Shown here piece by piece: positions 14,020 through 23,636 of a stretch of DNA of 64,000 nt. The notes under the pieces were generated by a model, which was given only the letters and a program-made list of their open reading frames with translations, did no database searches and was not told the DNA's origin. Origin of the DNA: Pedobacter insulae. GTDB lineage: Bacteria > Bacteroidota > Bacteroidia > Sphingobacteriales > Sphingobacteriaceae. A program made the position numbers and the translations under genes. Where the stretch lies: positions 1 to 64,000 of the forward strand of contig NZ_FOPP01000010.1 in assembly GCF_900113525.1 (NCBI RefSeq), read 5' to 3'. Position 1 is the stretch's first letter, and every line of letters starts with the position of its first letter.

Positions 14020-14127
14020 ATGATGTTTTCGAAAAACAGAAAGTGGGTAATTGTTATTGTGCTAATTGGGATAATAGCAATGTTGTTGACATGGTTTTAC
14101 TTCGAAAACCGAATTGACAAAATATAA
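14020..14127 (+). CDS. 35-residue single-pass membrane peptide
   Basis: Short reading frame with ATG-ATG start. It encodes a basic N-terminus (FSKNRKW), one hydrophobic helix of about 18 residues (VIVIVLIGIIAMLLTWFY) and a charged tail ENRIDKI. The stop is 9 nt before the ATG of the giant MBG protein, so it could be the first gene of that transcript. The positive-inside pattern supports a real inner-membrane peptide. No family is recognised. Confidence 0.45.
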   Translation: MMFSKNRKWVIVIVLIGIIAMLLTWFYFENRIDKI

Positions 14128-14136
14128 ATCCCATCG

Positions 14137-17100
14137 ATGAAGAAACTTTTACTCTATCTATTGCTCTTTGCAAGCTTAAAAACTATTGGGCAAACCATAA
14201 CGCCCACGAGTGGTATTGTTTATGTAAAACAAAATGGTGCAGGTACAAAAACAGGAAGTAGTTGGGCAAATGCTGCGCCAGAATTAGCCGATGCCCTGAA
14301 AGCTGCAAAAACAAACTCCGCTATTACCCAAATCTGGGTAGCAGGTGGAACTTACAAGCCAAAATATAGCCCATTTAATTCAAATTTTGGCACTCCGGCT
14401 GGCCAACGCAATAGTTTTTTAATGGTTGATAATGTAAATTTATATGGAGGATTTGCTGGAAATGAAACCTCTTTAGCACAAAGGGATTTAAGTAATACTG
14501 CCAATATCAGCACTTTAAGCGGAGATCTAGACAATAGTAATTCAAAAACTGAAAATGATGCATATAATGTAGTAATTTCATCCAAAACTATTTCTCCGTT
14601 TCAAACTACGACCGAGATTAATGGATTTACGATTGTATTTGGAAATGGTGGTTCTGATGATTCTTTCGAGTTCATTAATTACACCTTTATAAACCCGAAT
14701 TATGGTGGAGGTATCCATATAAATGGATCACAAATTGCGTTAGTTAATTTAACGCTAAAAAATAATAGCGCTCAATTTGGGGGTGGTATATATTTAGGCC
14801 AATGTACGGCAATTATTAAAAATGTGCTTATTGCTGGTAATACAGCAGTTCTTGGAGCAGGTATTTTTAATGACAACTTCAGTAATCTTACTATTACTAA
14901 TTCAACAATTAGCGGAAATAGGGCATCACAGCGAGGTGGCGGAATTTACAGTTCTAACGCAAATTTAAGGTTATACAATACCATTGTTTATGGTAACAAT
15001 AATGGGATTTATACAACTGGGTATCTTCAAGCCACTGAATATCAATATAGTTTAGTGCAAGAAAATCCATCGGGTACTGCGATGGTTAATTATACAGATA
15101 ATGCTAATAAAATATTTTTAGATCCATTAGCACCAGGTTTAAACACGGGAGGAGATTACACGTTAAAACAAGGTAGCCCAACTATTAATTCGGGTAGCAA
15201 TGCACTTTATACAGTTAATTTAAATACCGATAAAGATTTAGCAGGCAACCCACGTTTGTATAACAATGGCATTATAGATATGGGTGCTTACGAGCTTCAA
15301 CAAGAAGTTGCCCAGACTATAACTGTAAGTAATGTAACCAAAACCTATGGCGATATAGCCTTTGAGCCAGGAGCCACTGTAGATAGCGGCCAGCCCTTAA
15401 CCTACTCGAGTGCCGATAATAGCATTGCCGAGGCTTATCAAGATAACGCCGATGGCAATAAATGGAAAATTAACATCAAAAAAGCAGGTACAGTTAATAT
15501 TACGGTAAATGCAAGTACGGCAACTGGTTTTGCTACCGAAACCAAAGATTTCACACTAACCATTAACCCTAAACCCCTTACAGCAAGCATAAAACCAAGT
15601 GCTGTGTTTAATAAAAATTACAATGGGAATACTCAAGGTACCATTGCCATTACAGATTTAAGCCTTGCTACTAGCTATGTAATTAATAGTGATGATGTAC
15701 AATTAGCATTAAGTAGTAACGTAATTAATTACGATAGTAAAGATGCTGGGACTGGCAAAACTATAACTTTGGCCTTGGGGAACTTAAGCTTAACAGGAGC
15801 AAATGCCACAAATTATACAATAGCTAACCCTACGGCGTTAACAACTAATAACGGTGTTATAAATGCCATACCATTAACTTTAACTGCTAATAATGCAACA
15901 AAAGTTTACGATGGACAAGCCTACAGTGGAGGTAATGGTGTACAAGGTACGGGCTTTGTAAATAGCGAAAGTGTTGGCGATTTGACAGGTACTTTAACGT
16001 ATGTAGGAACAGCACAAGGTGCAATAAATACAGGCACTTATACCATCATTCCAAGTGGCTTGAGCAGTAATAACTACAACATCAGCTATGTTAATGGGCA
16101 GTTAACCATCAACTTAAATAATGTAAACACCCTAACATTTAACACGCTAGCGGCAGGAGCCACTGTAAATAGAACTTACGGCGATGCCAGTATTAATGCC
16201 TCGGCAGTTGCCAGTTCGGGTTTACAGGCCTCGTATAGTAGCAGCAATGCCAATGTAGCCGCTGTAGATAACACGGGGCAAGTAAATATTATAGGGACAG
16301 GCACAACAGATATTATCGTAAATCAAAGCGGAAATAGCAATTATGGAGTTGCCACATCCATAAAAATAACCTTAAACGTTGCCAAAAAGAGCCTAACAGT
16401 AAAAGCTAACGATGCCACCAAAACTTTCGATAATATTGCCTTTCAAGGAGGTAATGGTGTAAGTTATGCAGGTTTTATCAACGGTGAAAATGCCAGCAAT
16501 TTAACTGGGACTTTAAGTTTTTCAGGCACCAGTCAGGGCGCAATAAATACAGGTACCTATGCTATTATTCCAAGCGGTTTAAGTAGTAACAACTATAGCT
16601 TCGATTACCAGAGTGGTATATTAAATATTGTAGCTAGTGGAGCAAATACTTTAACCTTTACCAGCCAAGTATCTGGCGGCAACGTCATCAAAACTTACGG
16701 CAGTGGAGTTTTAGATGCATCAGCTACTGCAAGTTCAGGGTTGACAGTTAGTTATAACAGCAATAACACCACTGTAGCAACTGTGAGTTCTGCAGGACAA
16801 ATTAACATTCAATCCGCTGGTACAGCTATCATTACTGCTATTCAGCCAGGCAATCAGAATATTAATGCGGCTACGCCAATTAGTTTTACTTTAACTGTAA
16901 ACAAAGCTAATTTATCGATTACTGCCAATAACGACAATAAAGTATATGATGGAATAGGCTATGCTGGAGGAAACAACGTTACCTATACCGGTTTTGTAAA
17001 TGGCGAGAATGCTAGTAATTTAACAGGGACCTTGAGTTATTCAGGTTCGGCACAGGGTGCAAAAAATGTGAACAGTTATTTTATAACACCTTCTGGTTTC

Positions 17101-19635
17101 AGCTCAAACAATTATAACATTACTTATCAGGATGGTAGTTTATCGATTACAAAAGCGGCTTTAACTATCACAGCCAATAACGCTAATAAATTATATAACG
17201 GACAAGCCTATTCAGGGGGCAATGGCATACTAAGTACAGGCTTTGTGAATAGTGAAACTGTAAGCGATTTAACAGGTACTTTAATATATGCAGGTACAGC
17301 ACAAGGTGCAATAAATACCGGTACTTATACGATTGTTCCAAGTGGATTTTCGAGTAATAACTATAACATTACCTACGTAAACGGACAATTAATCGTTAAT
17401 AAAAGTAATTCGAATGCGTTAAGTTTCAGTAACCAAACTGCTGGTAGCACGTTAAATAAAACCTATGGCGATGCCCTTATTGATGCTTCAGCAGTTGCCA
17501 GTTCGGGTTTAGCCGTAGCCTACAGCAGCAGCAATACAGCAGTAGCCATGGTAAGTACTTCAGGTCAGGTAACTATAAAAGGACCGGGAACCACAGATAT
17601 TGTTGCTACTCAAAACGGTGATACAAATTATTGGGCTGCTACGCCTATAAAATTTACCATAGTCGTTTCGAAGAAAAACCTGATTGTAAAAGCAAATGAT
17701 GCTACTAAAACTTACGATAATTTAGCTTACCAAGGCGGAAATGGAGTTAGTTATTCCGGCTTCATTACCGGGGAAAGTACCACAAACTTAACAGGAACTT
17801 TAAGCTATTCCGGAACCAGTCAGGGTGCATTGAATAGTGGTACATATACCATTATTCCTTCAGGACTAGCCAGTAATAACTACAACTTGACTTATCAAAA
17901 CGGAAACTTAAATATATTACCTAGTTCTGCAAATACTTTAACCTTCAATAGCCAGGTTGTTGGAATAAATGTATATAAAACCTATGGCGATACTAATGTA
18001 AATGCTTCTGCAACTGCCAGTACGGGCCTACCGGTTTCTTACACTAGTAGTAATACCATGGTTGCAGGAGTGGACAGTAACGGCCAAGTATCCATTAGAT
18101 CGGTAGGAACGACTACTATAACTGCTTTACAAGCAGGTAATGGTAATTTTAATGCAGCAACACCAATAAGTTTCAATTTGATTGTTGAAAAAGCTAATTT
18201 AACTATTACGGCAAATAGTGATCATAAAGTTTACGATGGGTTAATTTATACAGGAGGGAATGAGGTAAGTTATTCAGGTTTTGTATATAGTGATAACAAA
18301 AATGTTTTAAGTGGTACTTTAAAATATACGGGTAGCTCTCAAGGTGCTAAAAAAGTAAATAGCTATACCATTCATCCGTCAGGCCTTAGCTCTGGTAATT
18401 ATAATATTGCATTTAAAGAAGGTGCCTTAATCATCACGAAAAAAGATATTAATGTTAATGTAGATGCAGATCAGCATAAATTGTTTGGAACAGTGGATCC
18501 AGTTTTTACTTATACCGTTACTCCGGCATTACTAAGTGGAGATAGCTTTACCGGTTCATTAAGTAGGGAAGTGGGAGAGAATGTTGGCAATTACTCCATT
18601 AATCAAGGTAGTTTGAGTGCAGGCAGCAATTATCATATTAGTTACACTGGTGCAATATTTAAAATTATGAATGCCCCGATAACAGGAATCAGCTTCAACT
18701 CACAAAGTTTTGGATACGATGGTACAGCTAAAGGTTTGGCTATCAGTGGAAATTTGCCTGCAGGTACGAGTGTAGTGTATAGCAACAATAGCTTAACCAA
18801 TGTAGGTTCACAAATCGTGACAGCTAGCATAAGTGGAGGTAATTATGCGCCATTAACTTTATCAGCCACCTTAAGCATTACCAAAGCTAATCTCATAGTT
18901 TCTGCTACAAATGCCTCGATATGTCAAGGTGCTAGTTTACCTAGTTTCAACATCAGCTATGCTGGATTTAAGGGCGCTGATAACGAAAATAGTTTAAATA
19001 GCAAAGCTAGTGCCTCGGTAAATACCACAGGAAGTACAGTAGGTACGTATCTCATTACTTTGGCAGGAGCGGCGAGCAATAATTACAACATAGCATACAT
19101 TAACGGTAGTTTAACAGTCAATGCTTTGCCAGCCCTCCAACTTACAAGCAGTATGGGAACTTCTATAAGCAAAGGTGATGCAGCAATTTTAACCGCTACG
19201 GGTGGTGGTAGCTACGTTTGGGCTAATGAGAATGGCGTCATTAGCGGTCAGAATACGGCAACACTAACGATAAGACCTAGTCAAACAACCATCTATACCG
19301 TTACAACGAGCAATTCAAGTGGATGTAGTACGAGTAAAAGCATTACAATTACCGTTACCGAGGATTTTAAAATAATAGCTACTAATGTTTTAAGTCCTAA
19401 CGGTGATGGCATTAACGATGTTTGGAAAGTTGAAAACATCGATTTATATCCAAATAATGAAGTTAAAGTATTTGATAAAGGAGGCAGAGTTGTCTATCAG
19501 AAACGTGGATACGATAACAGTTGGAATGGGATGCTTAACGGCACCCCATTATCTGAAAATACGTATTACTATATCGTAGATTTCGGGAATGGGCAACGAG
19601 TTTTTAAAGGATTTATCACCATCGTTAGAGATTAA
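14137..19635 (+). CDS. Giant MBG-repeat T9SS cargo with beta-helix head
   Basis: 1832 residues, predicted cell-surface or secreted. The signal peptide is 1-19. Residues 25-385 form a parallel beta-helix (GGGIHINGSQ, GGGIYLGQ, GGGIYSSN turns), ending in a choice-of-anchor-type INSGSN...IDMGAYEL segment. From about 390 to 1660, MBG domains (TYDN--YQGGNGVSYSGF, SGTLSYSGTSQGA, PSGLSSNNYN) alternate with Ig/Big-like units (TYGDA--ASAVASSGL). An Ig-like domain follows at 1665-1745. A type-B sorting domain (CHU_C/gliding-associated, about 1748-1832: NVLSPNGDGINDVW, GRVVYQKRGYDNSWNG) directs T9SS export. The PorP/SprF gene 4 nt downstream is the usual partner of type-B cargo. Likely adhesin; the ligand is unknown. 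Confidence 0.92.
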   Translation: MKKLLLYLLLFASLKTIGQTITPTSGIVYVKQNGAGTKTGSSWANAAPELADALKAAKTNSAITQIWVAGGTYKPKYSPFNSNFGTPAGQRNSFLMVDNVNLYGGFAGNETSLAQRDLSNTANISTLSGDLDNSNSKTENDAYNVVISSKTISPFQTTTEINGFTIVFGNGGSDDSFEFINYTFINPNYGGGIHINGSQIALVNLTLKNNSAQFGGGIYLGQCTAIIKNVLIAGNTAVLGAGIFNDNFSNLTITNSTISGNRASQRGGGIYSSNANLRLYNTIVYGNNNGIYTTGYLQATEYQYSLVQENPSGTAMVNYTDNANKIFLDPLAPGLNTGGDYTLKQGSPTINSGSNALYTVNLNTDKDLAGNPRLYNNGIIDMGAYELQQEVAQTITVSNVTKTYGDIAFEPGATVDSGQPLTYSSADNSIAEAYQDNADGNKWKINIKKAGTVNITVNASTATGFATETKDFTLTINPKPLTASIKPSAVFNKNYNGNTQGTIAITDLSLATSYVINSDDVQLALSSNVINYDSKDAGTGKTITLALGNLSLTGANATNYTIANPTALTTNNGVINAIPLTLTANNATKVYDGQAYSGGNGVQGTGFVNSESVGDLTGTLTYVGTAQGAINTGTYTIIPSGLSSNNYNISYVNGQLTINLNNVNTLTFNTLAAGATVNRTYGDASINASAVASSGLQASYSSSNANVAAVDNTGQVNIIGTGTTDIIVNQSGNSNYGVATSIKITLNVAKKSLTVKANDATKTFDNIAFQGGNGVSYAGFINGENASNLTGTLSFSGTSQGAINTGTYAIIPSGLSSNNYSFDYQSGILNIVASGANTLTFTSQVSGGNVIKTYGSGVLDASATASSGLTVSYNSNNTTVATVSSAGQINIQSAGTAIITAIQPGNQNINAATPISFTLTVNKANLSITANNDNKVYDGIGYAGGNNVTYTGFVNGENASNLTGTLSYSGSAQGAKNVNSYFITPSGFSSNNYNITYQDGSLSITKAALTITANNANKLYNGQAYSGGNGILSTGFVNSETVSDLTGTLIYAGTAQGAINTGTYTIVPSGFSSNNYNITYVNGQLIVNKSNSNALSFSNQTAGSTLNKTYGDALIDASAVASSGLAVAYSSSNTAVAMVSTSGQVTIKGPGTTDIVATQNGDTNYWAATPIKFTIVVSKKNLIVKANDATKTYDNLAYQGGNGVSYSGFITGESTTNLTGTLSYSGTSQGALNSGTYTIIPSGLASNNYNLTYQNGNLNILPSSANTLTFNSQVVGINVYKTYGDTNVNASATASTGLPVSYTSSNTMVAGVDSNGQVSIRSVGTTTITALQAGNGNFNAATPISFNLIVEKANLTITANSDHKVYDGLIYTGGNEVSYSGFVYSDNKNVLSGTLKYTGSSQGAKKVNSYTIHPSGLSSGNYNIAFKEGALIITKKDINVNVDADQHKLFGTVDPVFTYTVTPALLSGDSFTGSLSREVGENVGNYSINQGSLSAGSNYHISYTGAIFKIMNAPITGISFNSQSFGYDGTAKGLAISGNLPAGTSVVYSNNSLTNVGSQIVTASISGGNYAPLTLSATLSITKANLIVSATNASICQGASLPSFNISYAGFKGADNENSLNSKASASVNTTGSTVGTYLITLAGAASNNYNIAYINGSLTVNALPALQLTSSMGTSISKGDAAILTATGGGSYVWANENGVISGQNTATLTIRPSQTTIYTVTTSNSSGCSTSKSITITVTEDFKIIATNVLSPNGDGINDVWKVENIDLYPNNEVKVFDKGGRVVYQKRGYDNSWNGMLNGTPLSENTYYYIVDFGNGQRVFKGFITIVRD
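15860..18440 (+). repeat. Tandem MBG/Ig coding repeats
   Basis: Six MBG units of about 240-260 bp (starting near 15870, 16385, 16905, 17160, 17670, 18190) alternate with four YGD-type units of about 270-290 bp (near 16105, 16630, 17400, 17920). The compound period is about 520 bp, with one doubled MBG at 16905-17400. Similarity is high at protein level and clear at DNA level, for example the repeated GGTGCAATAAATACAGG-like segments. These could be recombination substrates. Confidence 0.8.
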
Positions 19636-19639
19636 TTAG

Positions 19640-20521
19640 ATGAAAGAAATAAAACATATAGCGTTAATTATTTTATTAATGCTGAGCACAGGTATAGTAC
19701 ATGCACAGTTAAATCCTTTAACGATGCAATATTTTAATAATCGTTTTTTAGGGAATGCTGCCTATGCAGGAATTGATAGTGGATTGAACTTAAATTTAAA
19801 TTATCGTAAACAATGGAATAACATTCCAGGATCTCCCGAAATACAAAACTTAACAGTCGATTATGGGTTTAAGAAAACGGGTTTAGGTTTAAATGTGAAT
19901 GTAGATAAAGCGGGATTACAAAAAACAACCCATGTTACGGGAAGTTATGCCTACCATTTACCATTGAATGGTAAAGACAGTCACCTGAGTTTCGGACTCT
20001 CACTTGGCATGATGAATCAACGTGTTTCGGAGTCTGCCATTTCTGGCGATCCTAACGACCCCTTGGTGGCGCGGTACAATCAAAGGGAAACCTATATTGA
20101 TGGCGATTTTGGATTTGTATACCAAAAGAGTGGCTTTAGTATAGAAGCTGCCTTGCCAAACCTCAATTTTTTATTTAAGAGGTCTTTAGTGAAGTCGGCC
20201 GACATCGCCACCTTTTATTCCGCAGCTAGTTATCGATTCAATGTGGATGAAAGTTTGGGAGGCATTGAATTGGAGCCTCGTATTGCTTACCGAGGCGTTA
20301 AAGGCTTTGATCAGGTTTTTGATTTAGGAGCGAATGCAAGTTTAGTAAACAATCAATTCATGCTGATGGGCATGTATCACAGCAATAAAAGCATGAGTTT
20401 AGGGACCAGTTTATTAATTAAACAACAATATTTAATTGGGGCTTCCTATACTAGCCAAACGAGTCAACTGCGTAACTATGCTAATGGGAGCTTTGAAGTG
20501 AACTTGAAACTGAAGTTATAG
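19640..20521 (+). CDS. PorP/SprF family type IX secretion membrane protein
   Basis: 293 residues. The signal peptide ends VHAQ (about 1-22). It is followed by the family hallmark Q-F/Y-x-x-x-x-L-NAAYAG and LNYRKQWNNIPGSP, and then barrel strands to the C-terminus (FEVNLKLKL). PorP/SprF proteins are outer-membrane barrels that bind PorE/PorK-N rings and anchor or pass type-B T9SS cargo such as the SprB-like protein encoded 4 nt upstream. Spacing implies one transcript with that cargo. Length is normal for the family. Confidence 0.93.
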   Translation: MKEIKHIALIILLMLSTGIVHAQLNPLTMQYFNNRFLGNAAYAGIDSGLNLNLNYRKQWNNIPGSPEIQNLTVDYGFKKTGLGLNVNVDKAGLQKTTHVTGSYAYHLPLNGKDSHLSFGLSLGMMNQRVSESAISGDPNDPLVARYNQRETYIDGDFGFVYQKSGFSIEAALPNLNFLFKRSLVKSADIATFYSAASYRFNVDESLGGIELEPRIAYRGVKGFDQVFDLGANASLVNNQFMLMGMYHSNKSMSLGTSLLIKQQYLIGASYTSQTSQLRNYANGSFEVNLKLKL

Positions 20522-20875
20522 TATAACTATGTTAAATTATTTAATGTTTGCTACTAATTAAATATAAACAGAAAGTATGAATTAGAGAAACATATATTTT
20601 CCCTAATTTACAACAAGTTTTGACTAAAAAAAGAAGCGGCATACCAGAACTGGGTCTGAATTATGCCGCTTTTGCCGATTTGGTAGAAGGAACAGGATTT
20701 TTTGCGAACTTTTATGAGGATTTAAGTGCAATTTATGAAGCAAAGAATTTGAACTATTAATATTCTCTTAAAGTGGACTTGAGTGGGCTTCAATCTAACT
20801 TTTTATACCGATTTAACTATTCTAGATGAAGTAAAAATTTGAGGTATTATTGATATAACTATGACAAAGCATCTA
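20522..20875. other. Convergent intergenic region with a bidirectional hairpin
   Basis: It separates PorP/SprF (plus) from the S8 gene (minus). It holds the hairpin at 20634-20671 and a short open frame starting TTG at 20620 and ending TAA at 20760 (46 codons, reading ...PELGLNYAAFADLVEGTG...). The frame looks protein-like but has no recognised family and spans the hairpin, so it is probably a gene remnant. Confidence 0.45.
20634..20673. terminator. Bidirectional terminator between T9SS cargo and Argonaute operons
   Basis: AAGCGGCATA (20634-20643) and TATGCCGCTT (20662-20671) form a perfect 10-bp stem with an 18-nt loop. On the minus strand it is followed by a run of seven T (complement of 20625-20632), which fits termination of the Argonaute operon. 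Confidence 0.7.
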
Positions 20876-22087
20876 TTATCTAAATGGGGCTTGAACAATT
20901 CCAACACCATAGTCATCTGCATCCTCTTTTTTCAATTTGTCGTCTTTACAAGCAACCGTTATATTTGAGTATAATGTGTTAGCGTTAAATTGATTTTTTT
21001 TCAAAAGTTTTTCAGCCCACAAAGCTGCAATTCCTGCCACATGTGGGGTAGCCATGCTTGTTCCATCTAACGAAATTAAACCGTTAGTATTTGCTTCGGC
21101 AGAAATTATATCAACTCCTGGTGCGCAAAGCGTAGGATCCATATTAGAAAATGGAGCAACATATAGATTGCTTTTTTCCTTTCCCACAGCACCTACAGAA
21201 ATTATACCTTCAGAAACCGCAGGCGGACTTACATTAATCCTGTATTGAGGTCTAGAACTTTCATTGCCAGAGGCAGCAATAATTATAACTGGTTGCGTAA
21301 ATTTATTTTGTGATTGTACTCTAACTAAGTTAGCAAGACTTTCAAATAACAAAATGTTTTTCCTATAACCATCCAAAGCGGAAGATATTGCTGCCTCCTT
21401 GTGCATTCCATCCATTTCCAACTGCGCGGCATAACCTGGGAAATCAATTCCTAACGACATTGATATGATATTTGCACCAGAATTAACAGCCCAATTTATT
21501 GCATTAACTAAAATATCGCTCCCACCACCATTCACTCCTAATACTTTAGCTATTAATGCATCATCACTAGCATTGGCAATTCCGATCCTTCTTCCTTTGA
21601 TGTCTCTTCCAAATGCTACGCCAGCGCAATGTGTGCCATGTCCTTCAATATCTCCGTTGCCTTCTCCTGTAAAATCTTTCTCATGCAATTTCATTCCTTT
21701 AAACGCTATATGTTTGCTATCAATTCCAGTATCCAAAATTGCTATTCTTATACCAGCACCATTAAATTCTGATTTGCTTGCAGCAACAGCTTCAATATTC
21801 CAAAGCTCATCTTTTATCTTGCTATCAGTTACTTTTAGTGGCTTGTTAATAGGTTGAATTAGTTTTAAAGGCATTATTGGCGCGATTGCAATGACATCAC
21901 TATTTCGATTGTACAAATCGCTAGTTTTACCACTATCCATTTCCTCAATTGCTATATTTATTTTTGATGAACCCTGTAATGTATTTGGTTTCAATTTAAA
22001 CGATAAATTTTCTGGAACAGGGCCAGAGGCTCTATATGTCGTAGCAAGCTTTTTATCAGTATAAAGTATAACGTGGTTTGTTTTCAT
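20876..22087 (-). CDS. Subtilase without signal peptide, last gene of the Argonaute operon
   Basis: 403-residue S8 serine peptidase. The triad is D119 (AILDTGID), H150 (GHGTHCAG) and S344 (DGTSMATPHVAG), with N275 (ASGNES) as oxyanion residue: a complete active site. Residues 1-95 look like a propeptide or inhibitor domain. No signal peptide or membrane helix is visible, so it is probably cytoplasmic and perhaps held as a zymogen. It follows the HExxH gene by 33 nt and closes the operon. Its role with the Argonaute is unknown. A proteolytic effector or activator is inference; it could also be a passenger gene. Confidence 0.9.
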   Translation of the reverse strand: MKTNHVILYTDKKLATTYRASGPVPENLSFKLKPNTLQGSSKINIAIEEMDSGKTSDLYNRNSDVIAIAPIMPLKLIQPINKPLKVTDSKIKDELWNIEAVAASKSEFNGAGIRIAILDTGIDSKHIAFKGMKLHEKDFTGEGNGDIEGHGTHCAGVAFGRDIKGRRIGIANASDDALIAKVLGVNGGGSDILVNAINWAVNSGANIISMSLGIDFPGYAAQLEMDGMHKEAAISSALDGYRKNILLFESLANLVRVQSQNKFTQPVIIIAASGNESSRPQYRINVSPPAVSEGIISVGAVGKEKSNLYVAPFSNMDPTLCAPGVDIISAEANTNGLISLDGTSMATPHVAGIAALWAEKLLKKNQFNANTLYSNITVACKDDKLKKEDADDYGVGIVQAPFR

Positions 22088-22120
22088 AGATAGTTTGGAT
22101 ATTATTCTCTGTCAAGATTT

Positions 22121-23257
22121 TTAACGAAGGTTCGTACGAAAGTCGTTTAATGCACTTTTTTCCCAAGGAGCGAAATTTTCAGGATCTTTCCAAAATTCCA
22201 CCCACGCTGAGTTTAATAAGTTTGAAACGCTTTTTGTCATATCTTTTGTAGCAATATCACATTTTATTTCTTTTGTAGCAACAAGACAGAATTCAGCTGC
22301 AGAACGCAAAAGCTTATCTGGAACCGCTATATTGAACTCGCTATCCTTCTTCGCACCAATTATCATCTTAAATTCTTCCCATTTTTCTTTCACCTCTGCA
22401 ACTTCATCAGTAAATCCAATAAGCTCCAAACCAAACATAATCGCTTTCATTCTAGCGTCATCAGGAGGATGTGAAATTTTTTGAAATGTTGGAATCCTAT
22501 AAACGTCCCAAGACATGCTTGTACACATATGCAAATTAGACCACAGATAGGCCGGCCCCAATGTGTAGGCAGCGAAAAGATCGCAGAAAAATTCAATAGA
22601 CCAGTTTGCTAACCAAGACTCCTTATACACATGGATTGGATCAAAATCATCTGGTGCAGCTTTATTTAATTCTCTTCTACTAATTTCATCTTCAAAATGT
22701 TTCTTTACAGTAACATTGAAATATCCTAGGTTTTTTTGAAAGCCTTCTACTTTTGGATTATCTAATGACACTAAGGGATGTCCTAATTCATGATAAATAT
22801 CTGCTAAATGAAGTAAAAATTCCGATTCAAGTAATGGTATGCAAATTAGATTGTAAGAGGGATAAATATTGTAATACTTTTGTGAAAGACAGGAAGCCAC
22901 TGGAGTAGGCAAAGGATAATTGATTTCTTGGCAAATTTCGTGAACCAACTTGTTGACAAAGTCATCATCCGTGGCCTTTCTACTCATCGCGGCAATAACA
23001 ACATTTTCAATGTGTGAGAGTTCCCCAGATATTCTTTTATACTGGACAAATTTTTGCCGAATATTTATTACGTTATTATATCCTTCATCTGAATATATAT
23101 GGTTAAGTTCTGCAATAAACCCCTCAATCTCTCTGTTAGCAGTTGTGGCGAGCGGAGAGAAATATAAACCTAACTCACGTGCCCCTGGAATCTTTTGCAT
23201 CAGGGCCTTGCCTTTACCGATTGCTTCCTTTATTGCTCCATTAATGTACGAATGCAT
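22121..23257 (-). CDS. HExxH zinc metallopeptidase-like protein
   Basis: 378 residues of unknown family. H156-E-L-G-H160 (ADIYHELGHPL) is a zincin HExxH motif. Further on, E222 and D226 in WSIEFFCDLFAAYTLGPAY make a plausible third ligand (gluzincin-like E-x3-D). The N-terminal 110 residues are helical. There is no signal peptide, so it is likely cytosolic. It begins 2 nt after the stop of the 121-residue gene and precedes the subtilase, so translation is probably coupled. It may be an effector peptidase or a regulator of the subtilase. Function is not established. Confidence 0.65.
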   Translation of the reverse strand: MHSYINGAIKEAIGKGKALMQKIPGARELGLYFSPLATTANREIEGFIAELNHIYSDEGYNNVINIRQKFVQYKRISGELSHIENVVIAAMSRKATDDDFVNKLVHEICQEINYPLPTPVASCLSQKYYNIYPSYNLICIPLLESEFLLHLADIYHELGHPLVSLDNPKVEGFQKNLGYFNVTVKKHFEDEISRRELNKAAPDDFDPIHVYKESWLANWSIEFFCDLFAAYTLGPAYLWSNLHMCTSMSWDVYRIPTFQKISHPPDDARMKAIMFGLELIGFTDEVAEVKEKWEEFKMIIGAKKDSEFNIAVPDKLLRSAAEFCLVATKEIKCDIATKDMTKSVSNLLNSAWVEFWKDPENFAPWEKSALNDFRTNLR

Positions 23258-23259
23258 AA

Positions 23260-23625
23260 TTAATCACCTTTCATTTTTGATAATGCTTCGCTGTTTTCAC
23301 CATCTAATATTTCTGCAATAAATTCAATTTTGGGGAGTGCTGCGTTTACTTTATTTTCTTCCAATTCTGTTATAAGAGATTTTATATAAACACTTAATTT
23401 TTTTTGATCATGGCGAAGTTCTCTTTCGATAATACTTGATAATAACTGGATTTGCGGCTGGGTATTTTCGATATCATTGATCTTTTTAAGTAAATCAATT
23501 AATTGCTCCTTCTTTTGTTCACTTACTTCTGAGTTTATTTTAACTCTTACAATAAACTCACTCAAGATGTCCAAATATTTTCCAGTTACACGAAAAAGAT
23601 TTGTGTTTAATCCTAAATTACTCAT
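23260..23625 (-). CDS. Small helical protein of unknown function in the Argonaute operon
   Basis: 121 residues, almost entirely predicted alpha-helix with heptad-like Leu/Ile spacing (LIDLLKKINDIENTQ, IELLSSIIERELRHD-type). No membrane segment and no recognised domain. It lies 11 nt after the Argonaute stop and 2 nt before the HExxH gene. It could be an adaptor between the nuclease and peptidase halves of the operon; that is inference only. Confidence 0.65.
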   Translation of the reverse strand: MSNLGLNTNLFRVTGKYLDILSEFIVRVKINSEVSEQKKEQLIDLLKKINDIENTQPQIQLLSSIIERELRHDQKKLSVYIKSLITELEENKVNAALPKIEFIAEILDGENSEALSKMKGD

Positions 23626-23636
23626 AATAGTAAATT

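Noticed and set aside
15860..18440. CRISPR-like periodic repeats
   Set aside because: The units are 240-290 bp coding repeats inside one open frame, not short repeats with unique spacers.
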